Assembly (NCBI GenBank): GCA_013399305.1
Contig: VXAI01000163.1
Span: forward strand, 1,047,959-1,111,958
Direction: 5' to 3'
DNA: 64,000 nt
DNA from: Rostratula benghalensis
Lineage: Eukaryota > Chordata > Aves > Charadriiformes > Rostratulidae
Part shown: piece by piece, positions 39,561-59,900 of the stretch
Numbering within the stretch: the first letter of the stretch is position 1
Layout of the letters: each line of letters opens with the position of its first letter
The notes under the pieces: generated by a model
Seen by the model: the letters and a program-made list of their open reading frames with translations, nothing else
The model's database searches: none
What the model was told of the DNA's origin: nothing
Program-made: the position numbers and the translations under genes

Positions 39561-42500
39561 CAGGTTTCCACACAGCTATTTCTTCCTCAAAGAGGAAGAG
39601 TGCGTTTGTTAGGAAACTGTACAATATTTATAGTTTTTTTAATTCTCTAAAAGTAATGTTGAGAAAAATCTATGGCTCTAAATCTTGTGTAGAGCACTGG
39701 TCTGCTCTGGGAACCATGGAGCAGAGCACAAAATCACAACCACCTTCCCTGCATAGAAGTCATTGCAAATGCTCACCCTAAAAAAATCCCGGAATGTACT
39801 AAAAAATGAGTGATACGGAATGAGACACGGGTACTTAACTGAGAGAGTTGTGATGCAAGACCTCTTCCATGAAAGGTAAAAGCACACATCACAGCACACA
39901 CCTGAAGAAACTGCTTTTAGAAGGAATTTTACCGAGTACTGTCGTACTGCTGAGTGTTTCTTACTGGCTTTTTTAAACCTCATTGGTACCTTACCAGCTC
40001 TCCTACCTGACTTGCTCATTCTCAGTTTCTTCTCTGTCCTCTTTTTCACGGTTACCTAAAGGATATCACCATTTCTGAAGTCCCAACAGAGTAGAATTGC
40101 TCTCCAGATATTTCTCATGAACTGCACCTCCAGAACAGCAGCATCTCTTCCTCTCCTGCCCTACCCCTATAAATACAGGTTTATGTGCTGTGAGATGACT
40201 TTTAGTGATAGATGATCCCCTCCAGAACATGGAACACATGGGCTTAGGAGTCACCTGCAAGAACCACCTCATCTCACGCAAGCTGCTGTGCTGTATCTGC
40301 AGATCAGTTTTAGGGTGAGGCTCTATTTCAACAACATATTTATCAAAAAAAAAATATCTACTACAATACAATCATCAAATACAAGAAAAAATAGTATTTT
40401 AGCCTGGATTTGTAACTCTTTGTTTTTCTTGACAATTCCCATGCTAAATTTCAGCTTAGGGGAGGGGAAGGCAGGGCTTCACGATTTATTTCTCTTCTGG
40501 GAAGAGCAAAGTGTACAAAGAGATACAGACCATGCCCTTTGGTAACAGACATTCATCAGCAATGACACCCACTTCTGAACTGGTACCTGCGTGGAGAACT
40601 GACTAAAATCACTCCTCCACCGGACACCTAAGAGCTGGGCAAATTTGTAATCAGGATCCCCTCTTTCTGATGTGTGCTAACTGTATCAAGGTAACACTGT
40701 CAACATGAGTTTCTCTTCAATGTACGTGTCAAAGGCAGCTACGCTGTGTTTGCTCTGTAAATTCAAGTGCTGCTTTATTTACTTATTTAGAACAATTTCC
40801 ATGTGATGACATGCCTTTAATAACACTCATGACTCAGAAATACTTGTCAACGTAGTCAAACAATGTCTCTTGACATGAGTCACTGAAGTTAAATAAATGT
40901 TATAAAGAATGAGACAAAACAAAAGGCAAAATTACATATATCTCTCCAGCAGAATGATAGGGATCATCACCATTTGATCAATCTTCCCTGTGAGTTAGAT
41001 CTGCAAGTTACTTTGAGGTAGCACTAGAAAGAAGCTGTTGGTCCAAGAGCATCCCTGCAAAAAGAAACATTCACGGCTTAAGTACCATTTAACCCTTTTT
41101 GTACCCTTTTAAGTACTCCCTACCCTTTTTGGCCCATTTCTTTCTCCCTGTTCACTGACTGCAGGATTACTAGCCCCTCAAACCATCTTACTAAAGCTGT
41201 TCTGTTCAAAGGTGACAGAAAACAAAACCACTACTCTTCTTGGAGAAATTAGCAGGTTTTGAGTAAAGGCACTATCTATTGCACCTAGGTGCAAACAGGA
41301 GCTTCTAAAACCAGTACTAGATATTTTTGCAAAAAATCAAATTTTATCAAGCTTTAAAAAAAAACCCCAACCAAACTAAAACACTACTACATTTGAGCTG
41401 GGTAAAGACAGACAAAACACAGCTGGAAGAAGTGAAATACTGTGGGGTGTTGAAAGAGTTGCTTCTAAGACATTCCCCCCCCACACCCAAATTCTCCCAC
41501 TGCAATCAGACCTTTGTAGAACTGAAGGCAGGCAGCAGTATGATGTGTTTGGGTCTTTGTGTAAGCTACCTAACACAGGCTGGCAGTTTAAGTTCACTCA
41601 GTAAAAAGCCTCTGATGCTTTCTCCTGTATTCAGCATTCACAGGCCATACAGGCAGAAGTTCTGCATTCAGAATCTCTTCACAGTAAAGACCACGCACTG
41701 CACACACCACCTTCATCCCACATGTACTCTTAACTGGAAAGGGGAATGGGCCAGTAAGGATTAGAGACAGAGGTCAGAGAGCTGTTTTAGAAGTGTCACA
41801 CGGGCTGCAACCAACACACTCTTCCTCCCCTCTTTTTTTCCTCATATATTGATGGGAAGAAAATCCACCCCCAGCATTTCTCAGGTTTGGAGAACTAATG
41901 GCCCAAACCACCTCTTCCATTGCTTAACATAAACTGTGCTTTCACTATATAGGCACTTTACAGCCCAAAGCAGAAGGTGTGTATATGTCTGAACACAGCC
42001 TCTAATGCAGAATGTAGACACCTTGTTAATAGGTAAAGTCTGCTTAAGTGGGGTGAACACAGGCTGTCTTTTTTTGACATTTATGTACTGTGGTGAAACA
42101 GTGTAAGACTAAGTGAAATCACACAGCTACACTGTCCCCTCATTACATAGTTCACACACAGATAACCTCCTAAAGGCCAAAAAATCAGCACAGATACTCT
42201 ATAGTATTTCTGCTGAGCCAACACACATCCTTAACATCACGTTTTTAACTTCACACAAAGTTGCCACAAGTCATTTGTGGAAACATTTAAGTACAGTGTT
42301 AGGCGATGCTGGGCAAGCTACTTTGAAGCAGGGTAAGACTCAGGCACAGACCCAGATCTTGCTGCTTGCAGTGATGGTACTTGCTAACTACAAAAATCAG
42401 CAGATGTGTACTACCAAGCTCAAGCACCACAGCTCCACACTCCACCTCAAGTGGCATCAAATCCCATACAGTTTTGAAGCTTTAGCATTCCCAACCCAAA

Positions 42501-44120
42501 CTCAAGGGGCCTACATCTAGTATCTTGAATTTCCTCCCTACTGCAGCCCCCTGCAACAATTTCACACATGCACACAAGTACTCCCTTCTCCCCCACCCCA
42601 GGTTCTCTTCACTTATTCCACCTTCTGTCATAATCTTGTTAATCTCCCTCTTATCACTCTCCAAAGACTCCCCAGTTCATATAAAGGAAACATTCACCCA
42701 ATAAATCCATGTTTCCAGTACCCTGCAACTAGCTCTCCCTAAAGCACGGAAACAGTTCCTAAAACTATGCTGCTACACCCCCTGCCTAGATGAGTTTTGT
42801 TGGTTTTGCTTTCTGTCTCTTCCTACGTGCACATCTGCACAAAACCAAGGAAGAATGGGCTTCCTATAGCACTCCAAAAGACTTTTCTGTTTTAGAACAT
42901 CTGTGTTTCATGGGTGAGACTTTGAAAATATTCCTAGCTGAAGAGGGAGATCCTGGTCAGCAGTTAGATTAGAACTGACCCACTGAGGCCGCATCATCAC
43001 TCCACAATACAGTTCTTGTCTTATGAACATCATATAGATTATGACCACCACTTTAATTACATTAAGTCATAAAAAAGCCAGAGAACTTCATTCCTATCTG
43101 CCATCATAGCAATTATGGTTTAGATTGCCCCCAAAACACACATGGCAGTAGCAAAGTGTTCTCACAAGCTTTGATAGCTTCCACAACTATTTGCGATAAT
43201 TTCTACTTTTTCTTGGAATAGTATTCTGTTTCCAGCCTACCTTATTTTGCCATTATGTACATGAATTAGTAAGCCCTTCTGCATACATATGGCCCTAAGT
43301 AGTCCCTATGACTGAAATGTACGTTATACCCTTTCAAGATGAGAAGAGTTTAGAGGAAGTCACTCAGAAGTTGCCATCTTAAAGCACAACTTTCCTCATT
43401 GCTATTCCCCCTATCTTTGACTTGAATACTGGAGATTGTCATCCCATGAAAATTCTATGACCTCATCACCATAAAACACAAGCATGAAAACTGAACAAAC
43501 TACAGAGATGTTTAAGATAATAACAGTTCGTCAACTGAGTTTCACTCCAAGACAGGTTTTTTTTTTTGTTGTTCCTATAGGGTTATTTTCCCCTCCTTTA
43601 AACCAGAAAGTTACTTTCTCCAAGAGTTCTTAGGTTTAAGAACATGTATTATGTTACACCAGTTTCTTTGCTGTAAGGTGTGGACTAAGAAAGGCATGAA
43701 TAAAATTGTCAGTAGGGATCGGCCTTAGTCTTTGGAATGTTTGTAGCTACAGCAGCTGAAAGTTTGCCCTTCTGTATGTTTAAAGTAAGTACACTGATAA
43801 AGCAATTCTAGCTGACCTGGCAGACCACAGTACTACAGTTGGCACCAGCAGACTGCAGGAGAAAGAGTGGGCACAAGTGTTCCCACAGCAAACCATGGGA
43901 GTCTCTCCCTGACGCACAGGTAGTCTAAGACAGGATGGCAAGAGCTTGTAGAAGATTGCCTAGGTAACTTGGAAATCCACAACAGCTAGTTTTTGCAACT
44001 ATCCTGACACCCATACAAAAGACAGAAATACCCCTACTACCTCCAGCTAAATTCCACAAGCCAGAAGAGAATGTGCTTCACATATGTAAGTAAAATCCCT
44101 TGCTGGCAGGTTTGCAGAAA
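39561..44120. other. Intergenic region
   Basis: Between the NUP153 CpG island and the 3' end of the TRNAU1AP-like gene. Short open frames only; no recognised repeat, RNA gene or domain. A divergent noncoding transcript from the CpG island is possible but not shown by sequence. Confidence 0.6.
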
Positions 44121-44126
44121 CAAAAT

Positions 44127-44132
44127 TTTATT
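44127..44132 (-). terminator. Poly(A) signal of the TRNAU1AP-like gene
   Basis: AATAAA on the minus strand about 245 bp after the stop codon, the first canonical signal downstream. It implies a 3' UTR of roughly 260 bp. Confidence 0.65.
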
Positions 44133-44374
44133 TACACAGGCAAGTCTATCTTTAGACCCCATTGAACTCTTTACATTTCTAGAATATTTACATGATTTCA
44201 AGATGCTTCAAGAGTAGAGTGATGATCAAAAAAAAAAGATTACAGAAACTGTCAAAAGCATAGCAAAAAAACCAACCCAACCTATCATTGTGCTTTAAAA
44301 CTTATGATCTAGAGTAATGTAGAAGAAATGTAATTTTAGCACCTTGGTCATAACGGTCATGCTATATAAGACAC

Positions 44375-51084
<6,710 letters not shown>

Positions 51085-53261
51085 GGTTCAAGCACTCTTC
51101 CGCCTTTCAGAGATGACAGCTGCACAGGTTGAGTTTAATGCACTCCTTCAGCTGAAACAGATGTGGGGGAGGAATAAGAAAATAAAGAATCTTAACCTTG
51201 AGATTAATTACTGTCAAAAATGTTCACTCTACCTTACGTTTTTAGCATTATTCATTCAGCACTTAGAAATTTAAGTCCTGACTTGTCACTGCTGAAGCAA
51301 TGGAGATTTAAAGAAACATACAGCCAATGGGATTATGATTGCTTTCTTAAAATTATAGTAGTCCACAAGATTTTCCCACTGGCCAAAGCACCAGAAAATT
51401 ACAGAGATTAAGTCACCTATACCTTACCCTTATTTCTGAAATGCCTACAACATAATAATTGAGAAAATCCATGTTCTAAAATAGTTAAGAACAAAGCAAC
51501 AGAGGCTTCAGTATGTTTTGCACAACTCACTCTCTCCTCTTTTAGCCAGACTAAAACTGGATTTACTTATATCACAGGTTACACACCTGAAAATAAGCAG
51601 CAGTACATCATATGAGCTAAAGGACAAGAGAAACCTAAGACAGAGGAGGGCACAGTAAAACTAAACATACCTCTTTCTCTGCACCTTTTCTTGGTCTCTC
51701 TCAGAAGAGAGCTCTTCTGCCCCTTCCATGTACACATTTCACTCACTACCACTGAGTTAGCAACAACAAATGAACTTTTACTACTATCACTAAACTAGTG
51801 GTATTACCTGAAAAGGTATGTACCTCTTTGTTAAACCCAATACCCTTTCTTAAGCTTTTTTTCCCTACTCATCCAACCAACTTAAATCAGAGCAGAAAAG
51901 TTTCCTTTGCAAAATATTTTGCATCTACTTCTATGCACTGCAGACTTTTTACACCCAGTGTTGCTCCTTTTATGCAGGCACTTGCTGAAGTTTAATTCTC
52001 ATTTCCATGCAAGAATTTATGTAATGTTTTACACACTGGCAGGTCAAATCCACACTCACATAATGCAATAAATATGAGTATTTGTAATGCCTTAAAGGCA
52101 GTTCAGAGCACTACTTCTGACAATGGACTAAGCTAACCTAACACAGGATGGCCACATACCATAGTTGGAGCATCCATACATGATGTTATTCAATTCAGAG
52201 TAACTACACACTTCATCCCTACACCCATTCTGAAGCCACAAAGGTAGGCAAGTACAAACAAGTGCTTAAATACAGGCATATACCAGTAAGATTAGTATAT
52301 GCCCTCTTACTAACCATAACTGTGCTCATTATAAAGAATTATCAGCAGGTGTTTTTTTTCCTGTTAATGGTCATTAAAGTCAAACACTACTTCTCTTAAA
52401 AGGAAATTAACTCCTCTGTGCTTTAAACACTGAAATATTAATTCTTGAGTTTACAGCTACATAACATTGGGGTTTTTTAAACTTACTGTTCTTTATCTGT
52501 GCAGATTTAACAGAAGATGGCACACACTGCGAAGTGATTTTATTGCAAAAGGGAATCAGAAGGCAAGTGATGCAATTGTTTCTTGATCACAATTATTGTA
52601 GACTTCTACCCAAAATTGTTCTATACTCTTCTAGTGTCTGATCTTGACTGTTGACTCTTGATTTGTTTCACTAGAAAACAAAAATATTTAAGTAGTTAGA
52701 AAAGCATGTATTAACATCATATTTTTACATATGCCTTAAGTGTAGCTACAGCCACATCTGGCTTATAATAAGCAGTGCAGCAGCTTTCACCTCCCTAATT
52801 CAAACACCACCTTGATTAGATTGCACACATATTTTATCAGCACACTTACTCCACATTTTTTTATATTTTCTTCGTACTGGCCAAAAAAAAAAGTTATTTA
52901 CAAAAAAAATCGCCTGTGAGAACTCAAGCATAAGACAAGCCATTCCGTTTATGCATTAACTCCGCTCACAGGAGGAGCTGGGTCTGGGCCTCAGACTGGA
53001 AATCTCCCTGTGCTGTGGCCCCGGCCGCGCCGCCCAACGGGCTCCCAAGGCCCAAGCCGCAACCACACGGAGCCGTGACGCATTTTTATCTTTTTTTAAC
53101 ATTTTATTTCAATCAGCCACCGGGCACGACGGGTAGAACCCACGGCGCCCAGCAAGAAGTGCGCCCCGACCGGCCGCGGCCTTCCGCGACGGCCGCCCTG
53201 GCGCCGACGTCCCGCTTCCCGTTTATTGTGCTACGCGATAAGAGGAAGGCGGGGGGGGGGG

Positions 53262-53691
53262 NNNNNNNNNNNNNNNNNNNNNNNNNNNNNNNNNNNNNNN
53301 NNNNNNNNNNNNNNNNNNNNNNNNNNNNNNNNNNNNNNNNNNNNNNNNNNNNNNNNNNNNNNNNNNNNNNNNNNNNNNNNNNNNNNNNNNNNNNNNNNNN
53401 NNNNNNNNNNNNNNNNNNNNNNNNNNNNNNNNNNNNNNNNNNNNNNNNNNNNNNNNNNNNNNNNNNNNNNNNNNNNNNNNNNNNNNNNNNNNNNNNNNNN
53501 NNNNNNNNNNNNNNNNNNNNNNNNNNNNNNNNNNNNNNNNNNNNNNNNNNNNNNNNNNNNNNNNNNNNNNNNNNNNNNNNNNNNNNNNNNNNNNNNNNNN
53601 NNNNNNNNNNNNNNNNNNNNNNNNNNNNNNNNNNNNNNNNNNNNNNNNNNNNNNNNNNNNNNNNNNNNNNNNNNNNNNNNNNNNNNNNNNN
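53262..53691. other. Assembly gap (430 N) in CpG island
   Basis: Largest gap in the window. It follows a run of eleven G and lies beside the divergent promoter, so it probably reflects GC-rich dropout. Confidence 0.99.
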
Positions 53692-53699
53692 GCACTCAC

Positions 53700-53723
53700 G
53701 TCTCTCAGCCTCCCCGTCGCCAT
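53700..53723 (-). CDS. Candidate alternative first coding exon of the TRNAU1AP-like gene
   Basis: An ATG at 53723-53721 opens MATGRLRD, ending exactly at a strong GTGAGT donor. Spliced to the acceptor at 49934 it stays in frame (MATGRLRD then DLMAKK), skipping the MASQ exon. It lies in the CpG island, where a first exon is expected. If the MASQ exon is used instead, this segment would be 5' UTR with a short upstream ORF. Confidence 0.45.
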
Positions 53724-53999
53724 AAGCAGCGGCGCCAGCCTCGCTTCCGCCCTAGCGAGGACCCCCCCGCGCGGGCTGCCCGCCGCGGAGCCTGACCCGC
53801 GGAGCCCGCGGCCTCGCCCATCCCCTTCCCCCGCACTGCCCCGTACCCCGGAGGAGGCCGCAGGCTCTCCCCACGAAGGAGCGCTACCGTCCGCCACCCG
53901 CGGGGCCAACCCAAGCCGGCGCGGCGGGTTCCGACGCAGGCAAAGCGGGGGACGGCCTTGCGGCAGGACCCCGAGCTGGCGCCGTGCGTGGCGAGGCGG

Positions 54000-56900
54000 A
54001 TGGAGCTGGTGGCGGGCTGCTACGAGCAGGTCCTCTTCGGGTTCGCCGCCCGGCCTGCTGAGGTAACGGGGCCGGCAGGGAACGTAACGCGCGGCGGCCG
54101 CTAATGGCGGCCTAGCGGCCGGCCGCCCGCCCTAAGGGGAGGAGAGCGCGCCCCCGGTACTCACCGACTCGTCTCCCCGCGGTAGCCGTAGAGACTGGGC
54201 GGCGGGTGGGCTTTTAAAGCGCGGCGGGGGCGGGGCAGCCTCCCGCAGCCTCAGGCTCGGCCCCTCGCTGCCGGCGCGGCCCACAGACACCCCGCTGCCC
54301 CGGGCCGGGCGGGCGGGAATGGTCCCCGGGAGCTGCGGATCCGTGGAGATGAGGGAAGCGGGGCGGGTTGGGCAGGGGTTGCCCGGGAGCTGTGGTGCCA
54401 GCTCGTTTCTCTCAGCCGGTCAGGGTGGAGAGCAGGATAAACAGCTGGGCTGGGAATGGAAGGCACATTGTCTCGGGGGGGTGGGCTGGTGCCAGGTGGA
54501 AGGCGTGTGGTGGGAAAAGGGAGAGAGAATCTGTTGTCCATGAGGCCTATCTCTGTGAAGATACTTTCTCACATAGAGCTTCACCTAAGCCTCAGCACCG
54601 ATTACAAGAGCCGGTTTGCACACTTAAGTCGTTCAGACTAATCTCCTAACAGCACATTAACTCAATAAGATCCAATTATCCATATAGCTAAGTATAATTC
54701 CTTTGCATTTTTTCACATTTTACTTTTCGAAGTAAACTCCGGGTTGGTGAAGTTGAAGCTCAGTATGGTAAGCTTCAGAGACACCTGTTTATTTTGTCTG
54801 TTATTTACAGTCCTGGACGGTTGTCCCTGATTTTACACATCATGCCCACTCAGCTTCGTTGTCAGCGGTAGCAGTGAATAACAGATATGTGGTCACTGGG
54901 AGCAGGGATGAGACAATCCAAATCTATGACATGAAAAAGAAGACAGAACATGGGGCACTGCTGCAACACAATGGTAAGGGAGTTCTTCTTCATAAAAGTT
55001 GTTAATGACGGAAACTCATAGCTGAAAAACTAGCTCTAGCCAGGAGAACATGAATTTTTTTTTAGTAAGCCTTTAATAGCGATGGGTTTGCAGCCGTGAT
55101 GGTCTGATGATACAAGAAAGGTAAACTTTTGAGCATAAATACCCAAAATTAATTTTGAGTACTAGTCCACAAATATAGTTGCTTCTTCCAATTATTTTTA
55201 GTTTTAACCATTTAAGAAGTTATGGCCCACAGATGTCTTGTGAGACATTTTTGTACTGCCAGGACAGTTTATGTACACCATGCCTACGCCCAGCAACCAT
55301 CTTTCCCAGTGTCTTTGTCCTGCAGCAGACATTCCTGAGCCATATGAAAGAGAGTCTCAGTGCAACAGCATGTTGCTGCTGCCAGAAGAATTAATCTGGT
55401 ACATTGCCCACTTTATGTGCCTTCTGAATTACAGCTGTGTAAATCGTTGGTTAATGGCTATCCAAATAAACATGTTTGGGTCATTTGTAGTTCAGTCCTG
55501 ATTGTCCTTTTTCTGCTGCTAACAAAGAAGTACCTGGCTAGACCGAGCATGGTACCTGTGTTCAATTCACATATGATAAATCTGGTGCTTGTGGGAAGCA
55601 GCACATGCAGTAAATTCATCTGCAAGTCAAGAGCAGGCCTTTGACATAGGAACATTCCTTATCACAGAAGCTTTGTGTCACCTGCACTGCAGTGATCGAG
55701 AACTGCCATTTCAGGGAACGGAGTTCAGACACGTACAGCTTACAGAGCACACCAGTGACTGAATATAGCAAGAAAGTTTGGGGGGTTTGTGAAGAAATAC
55801 TCAGGATTTTCCCAAGGGTAGGGTAGCAGCTGGCATATTTTGATGCTAGAATTTTTTCTGTTAGTTCAAACATTCTCTGTGTGATAATTTTCAGAATGTA
55901 CCACGTAGTCATTAGCTCTAGTTTGTATTTCTAGGCACAATAACTTGTTTGGAGTTCTATGGTACCGCACATCTACTGAGTGGGGCTGAAGATGGACTAA
56001 TTTGTATCTGGAACACAAAGAGATGGGAATGCCTGAAATCCATTAAGGCACATAAGTGAGTTTCTCAAATCTGCATATTCACGTGGGTTTTCATGTTTAT
56101 TTTCCTTGTAAATAATGTATGTGGCTAATACATTGTTTGGTTTTTATCAGGGGGCACGTGACATCCCTTTCTATTCATCCTTCTGGGAAATTAGCTTTGT
56201 CAGTAGGAACAGATAAAACATTAAGGTGAGTTGAAACTGATGAAAGGATGTTGAGAATCACAATTCAGTCACACTTAGAAAATGGTTACAAACAATTCAG
56301 TGTTAGGAGTTGACTGTGTAACACTGATAAGACATATTTGGACATCAAATGGTTCAAATATCCATCCGTTTCTCTTTTTAAGTTCTAGGTACCAGCAATA
56401 TTTTAAAGTCTTTAAAAAATAGTCCTTACTGTTCCTAGCTTCTGGTTGCACTTTGACTCTTTATAGTCTCTTGTAGATGTGTAAATGCATTTGCATTTTG
56501 GGACACAATTTGTTTAAACTTGTGAAAGCTGTTAGCTTCTGTTTAGTGTGAGACAAGTAATTTTTCACTTGGAGTGTGTACATGTTGCTGTATATGTGTT
56601 TGAAATATATAAAATGCATAAATATATAACAACACAAATTGGTACTGGGCTCCTTTTGGGCTCTGTGTTGCCAAAGGTGGTTCATAACATAGGTATCACC
56701 AATTCAACAAGCGATCTATGAAGTCACCATCATTTATTCTTGCATTAAGGCAGCAAAATGCATAGAGATGCTTCAAAGCTTCCCTCGGGTACCTCACGTC
56801 AGCACCAAAGGCCTTCATTTGCACTGTGCTGTTTTTAACCAGAATGCACACTACCTATTGTTGTCTTTCAGAACTTGGAATCTTGTAGAAGGACGATCAG

Positions 56901-59900
56901 CCTTTATCAAAAACCTGAAGCAAAGTGAGTTCATCAATCTAAATCCACTAGAAAAGAGGAATTAGATAGTTTTATTTTTTTGTGTGAAGAACAGTAGACT
57001 GAATTAATCAACAAGTCAGTTAACTGCAAGCAACTTTCACAATGTCTTTTTTACACGTGTAGGCAAGCATGTGTAAGCTTATGTCCTTAATTAGTCATTT
57101 ACCAAAAGGAAAACATAGTCACACTACAGTAATTTTTTTCCTTGAAATTTGATGTCAAGACATTTAAATAAATGGGGTTTATTTTGTTTTGTTTTGTTTT
57201 TCTCTATATACTTCTAAACACTTAAAAGGCATAATTTTACTTGATTATTCTAAGTTACTCAATTTTTTTTCCTGATTTTGTCTCAGGTTTAGGTAGAAAA
57301 CAGTGTCTAGAAGCTTCTAAAGATTTTTACTTTTAGATTCTCATGCAATGTAGAGTGCAAAAAAACCTGTGAACATGTTTATACAAATGTGTCAATGTGT
57401 ACAGATGCCCACATAATTAAGTGGTCCCCTGATGGAGAGAGGTATGTGACCGTGATAACAAATAAAGTGGATATCTACAAACTTGACACAGCTTCAATCA
57501 TTGGCACTATCACAACAGAGAAGAGAATTTCTTCACTTAGATTTATTACAGTAAGTACAAAGAAGAAAGGTGCTGGGAAATAAACTGGTCTGAAACACAT
57601 GAAATTAATCACACTTGCATTTCTTTTTTCCCATTGAAGAATTCTATCCTTGCCATAGCTGGAGATGACGAAATTATAAGGTTCTACAGCTGTGACTCTC
57701 AAAAATGCCTGTGTGAATTTAAAGCTCATGAAAACAGGTATTCTGTATTTGTTTACTATTTAAATATTTATGGCAATACTGAGTACTGAGTAAAGTTCAA
57801 TGACTTGTGATGCTCAGCATATTTTACTATTGTTTTTGGTTTGTGAAATGTGAAATTTGTTGTGAAAATGAATTTATTTATGTGCTAAATCTTAAATTTG
57901 GGACAGACTTGTTTGCTTTTAGTATGAGCACAAGTATGTGCTGTTAGTGCACATTACCAAAACCAAGAGGGTATGGAAATCTTACAGTACTAAATTTATG
58001 AGAGAGCATGTGAATGTGTGTGTACACACACACATACACAGAGGTACACACTTCTCTGTGTGGCCTGTGCATTTCTTAAATTGGGTACCAGTGTTTTCCT
58101 GCAAGACCATCTAAAGAATAACAAAGCTTTCCAGATTCTGACTCTTTAGAATGCTTGAATAAAACAAACCAGTTGTACTCAGTTCAGACAATAGGAGAGT
58201 AATTGTGTATTCTCTGTTGTTGTGGAATACCAAATGTTTGTCCAAATGCTGCTTTTAATTCATCCAACACAAAAGCATGAGCTAAAATGTCATTGATGTG
58301 GTTAATAGTGCGTGCTTCAAAGTATTAAAGTATTCTGAATTGAATCCTAAGAAGCCCAGCAAAGGTAAGTCTTCGCGCTGTAAATGACAGCACTCCAAAT
58401 AGATCACTGTTCCAAGTTCCTGTCATTTGGGGAGGGGTTGTTCAAAATGATTTTTAGACCATTGCCTATTCATCCTTAGTTTCTGTCAGTTTACTGTTCT
58501 GAAGTGAATTGACACACTATAAAGTAACAAAGTATAACATTTTTTTTCACAGAATAAAAGATCTCTATAGTTTTGAAAGAGATGGACAACATGTTATTGT
58601 TACAGCATCCAGTGACGGTTACATTAAAATGTGGAATCTGGATCTTAATAAGGTTGGTCTATTCAAATGCTTTTATGGAAAAATATTGGACAATCAAAAT
58701 TACAGACAGTTCTATTGTAAAGATTAATTTTAAATCACTGAGGAAATTTTACTTGAAATTTGGATGTCTTGATCTTCTTCCATGTTGTGTTCAGTAGAGG
58801 TGTCTATGTCTACGTTCATACTTTTATGGAGTCGTATATTTTTGTTTGTAATGTTTTTTAAAAACAAAATATAAAATCTGATGATATTACAGCAATTTCA
58901 CCTCCTCTTTATGTAAAGTCATGCTTCCCTTCAGCATTCCTTTCCCTTTCCTGTATGTACCTAGCCAGGCTTTTGACTTTTTAATCAGTTATGTATGCGC
59001 CAAGGACTGCTGTGAATTTATGTGATGTTGTTCACTGTTGCTACTCTTCTAAGAACACACACTCTGTGGTGTGGGGGTGGAGTGGTTGTTCATAGAATCA
59101 TCTAGGTTGGAAGAGACCTTTGAGATCATCTAGTACAACCATCAACCTAACTCTGATAAAAAACCTTTTGAAAAATTCAAACCTCAAACAATGTACTGGG
59201 TACTTCTTGTATTTTCAAACAGAGTAGCGCAGTTCAAGAAGGAACCATACCTTACCTTTAGAGGTTCCCATGTTTATTGTTTGCTCTGGGGTTAGTCTTT
59301 TAAAATCATTTTTAGACTTTAGATTTTTTAAAATTGAATGCCTAGTAATACAATATCGACCATATTCCACTGGAAGTATCTCAAATAGTTCAAACAAATA
59401 TCTCTCAACATTTATACACTTTATATATCTCATCTGAATTTGCCCATTTTTAATTTCACCTCCATTGATTACTTTTATACTTCTAAGTATAGTAGTGAAA
59501 ATCCCTCTTTTCCACTCATCTCAAATTTCTGTTCCTCTTATACATAATTGGAAAAGTGATCAGGGAACTCTTTACCTTTCTCTGCAACATTCTAATTTGA
59601 CCAAATGTGTGATTTTCTTTCTGTGTGGGCAAAATTTTGTAAAACTTGGCATAACTCTGTTGGCTACTGTGTCCAGCCTTGTGAGGTAGCTTCTGATGGG
59701 TTCCTGCTGGTACACTGCATATGTGTTTGTGACACTTTATCCCGTGTTGTGGCTTAACCCCAGTGGCAGCTAGGACCACACAGCCACTCCCACAATTCTC
59801 AGAAGGACAGGGAGAAGAGCGAGAAAAGACGGGAAGGGAAAGGGAAAAAACTTCATGGGTTGAGATAAAGATGGTTTAATAGAACGCTAACATAAAAAGG

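Larger units (their letters stand above)
52990..54330. promoter_or_regulatory. CpG island / probable divergent promoter of the TRNAU1AP-like gene and PAK1IP1
   Basis: GC- and CpG-rich DNA around a 430-bp gap. The PAK1IP1 start codon (54000, plus) and a minus-strand candidate first exon ending with a GTGAGT donor at 53700 lie about 280 bp apart and point away from each other. The interval 53725-53995 is therefore the likely shared promoter. A GC box (GGGGCGGGGC) and TTTTAAA lie at about 54214-54238, inside PAK1IP1 intron 1. Confidence 0.75.

Noticed and set aside
54150..54225. Minus-strand first exon at a GTGAGT donor near 54163 with TTTTAAA upstream
   Set aside because: It would place the TRNAU1AP-like gene start inside PAK1IP1 intron 1. 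The donor at 53700 gives an in-frame ATG and a non-overlapping divergent pair, so it is preferred. The site could still be an alternative start.
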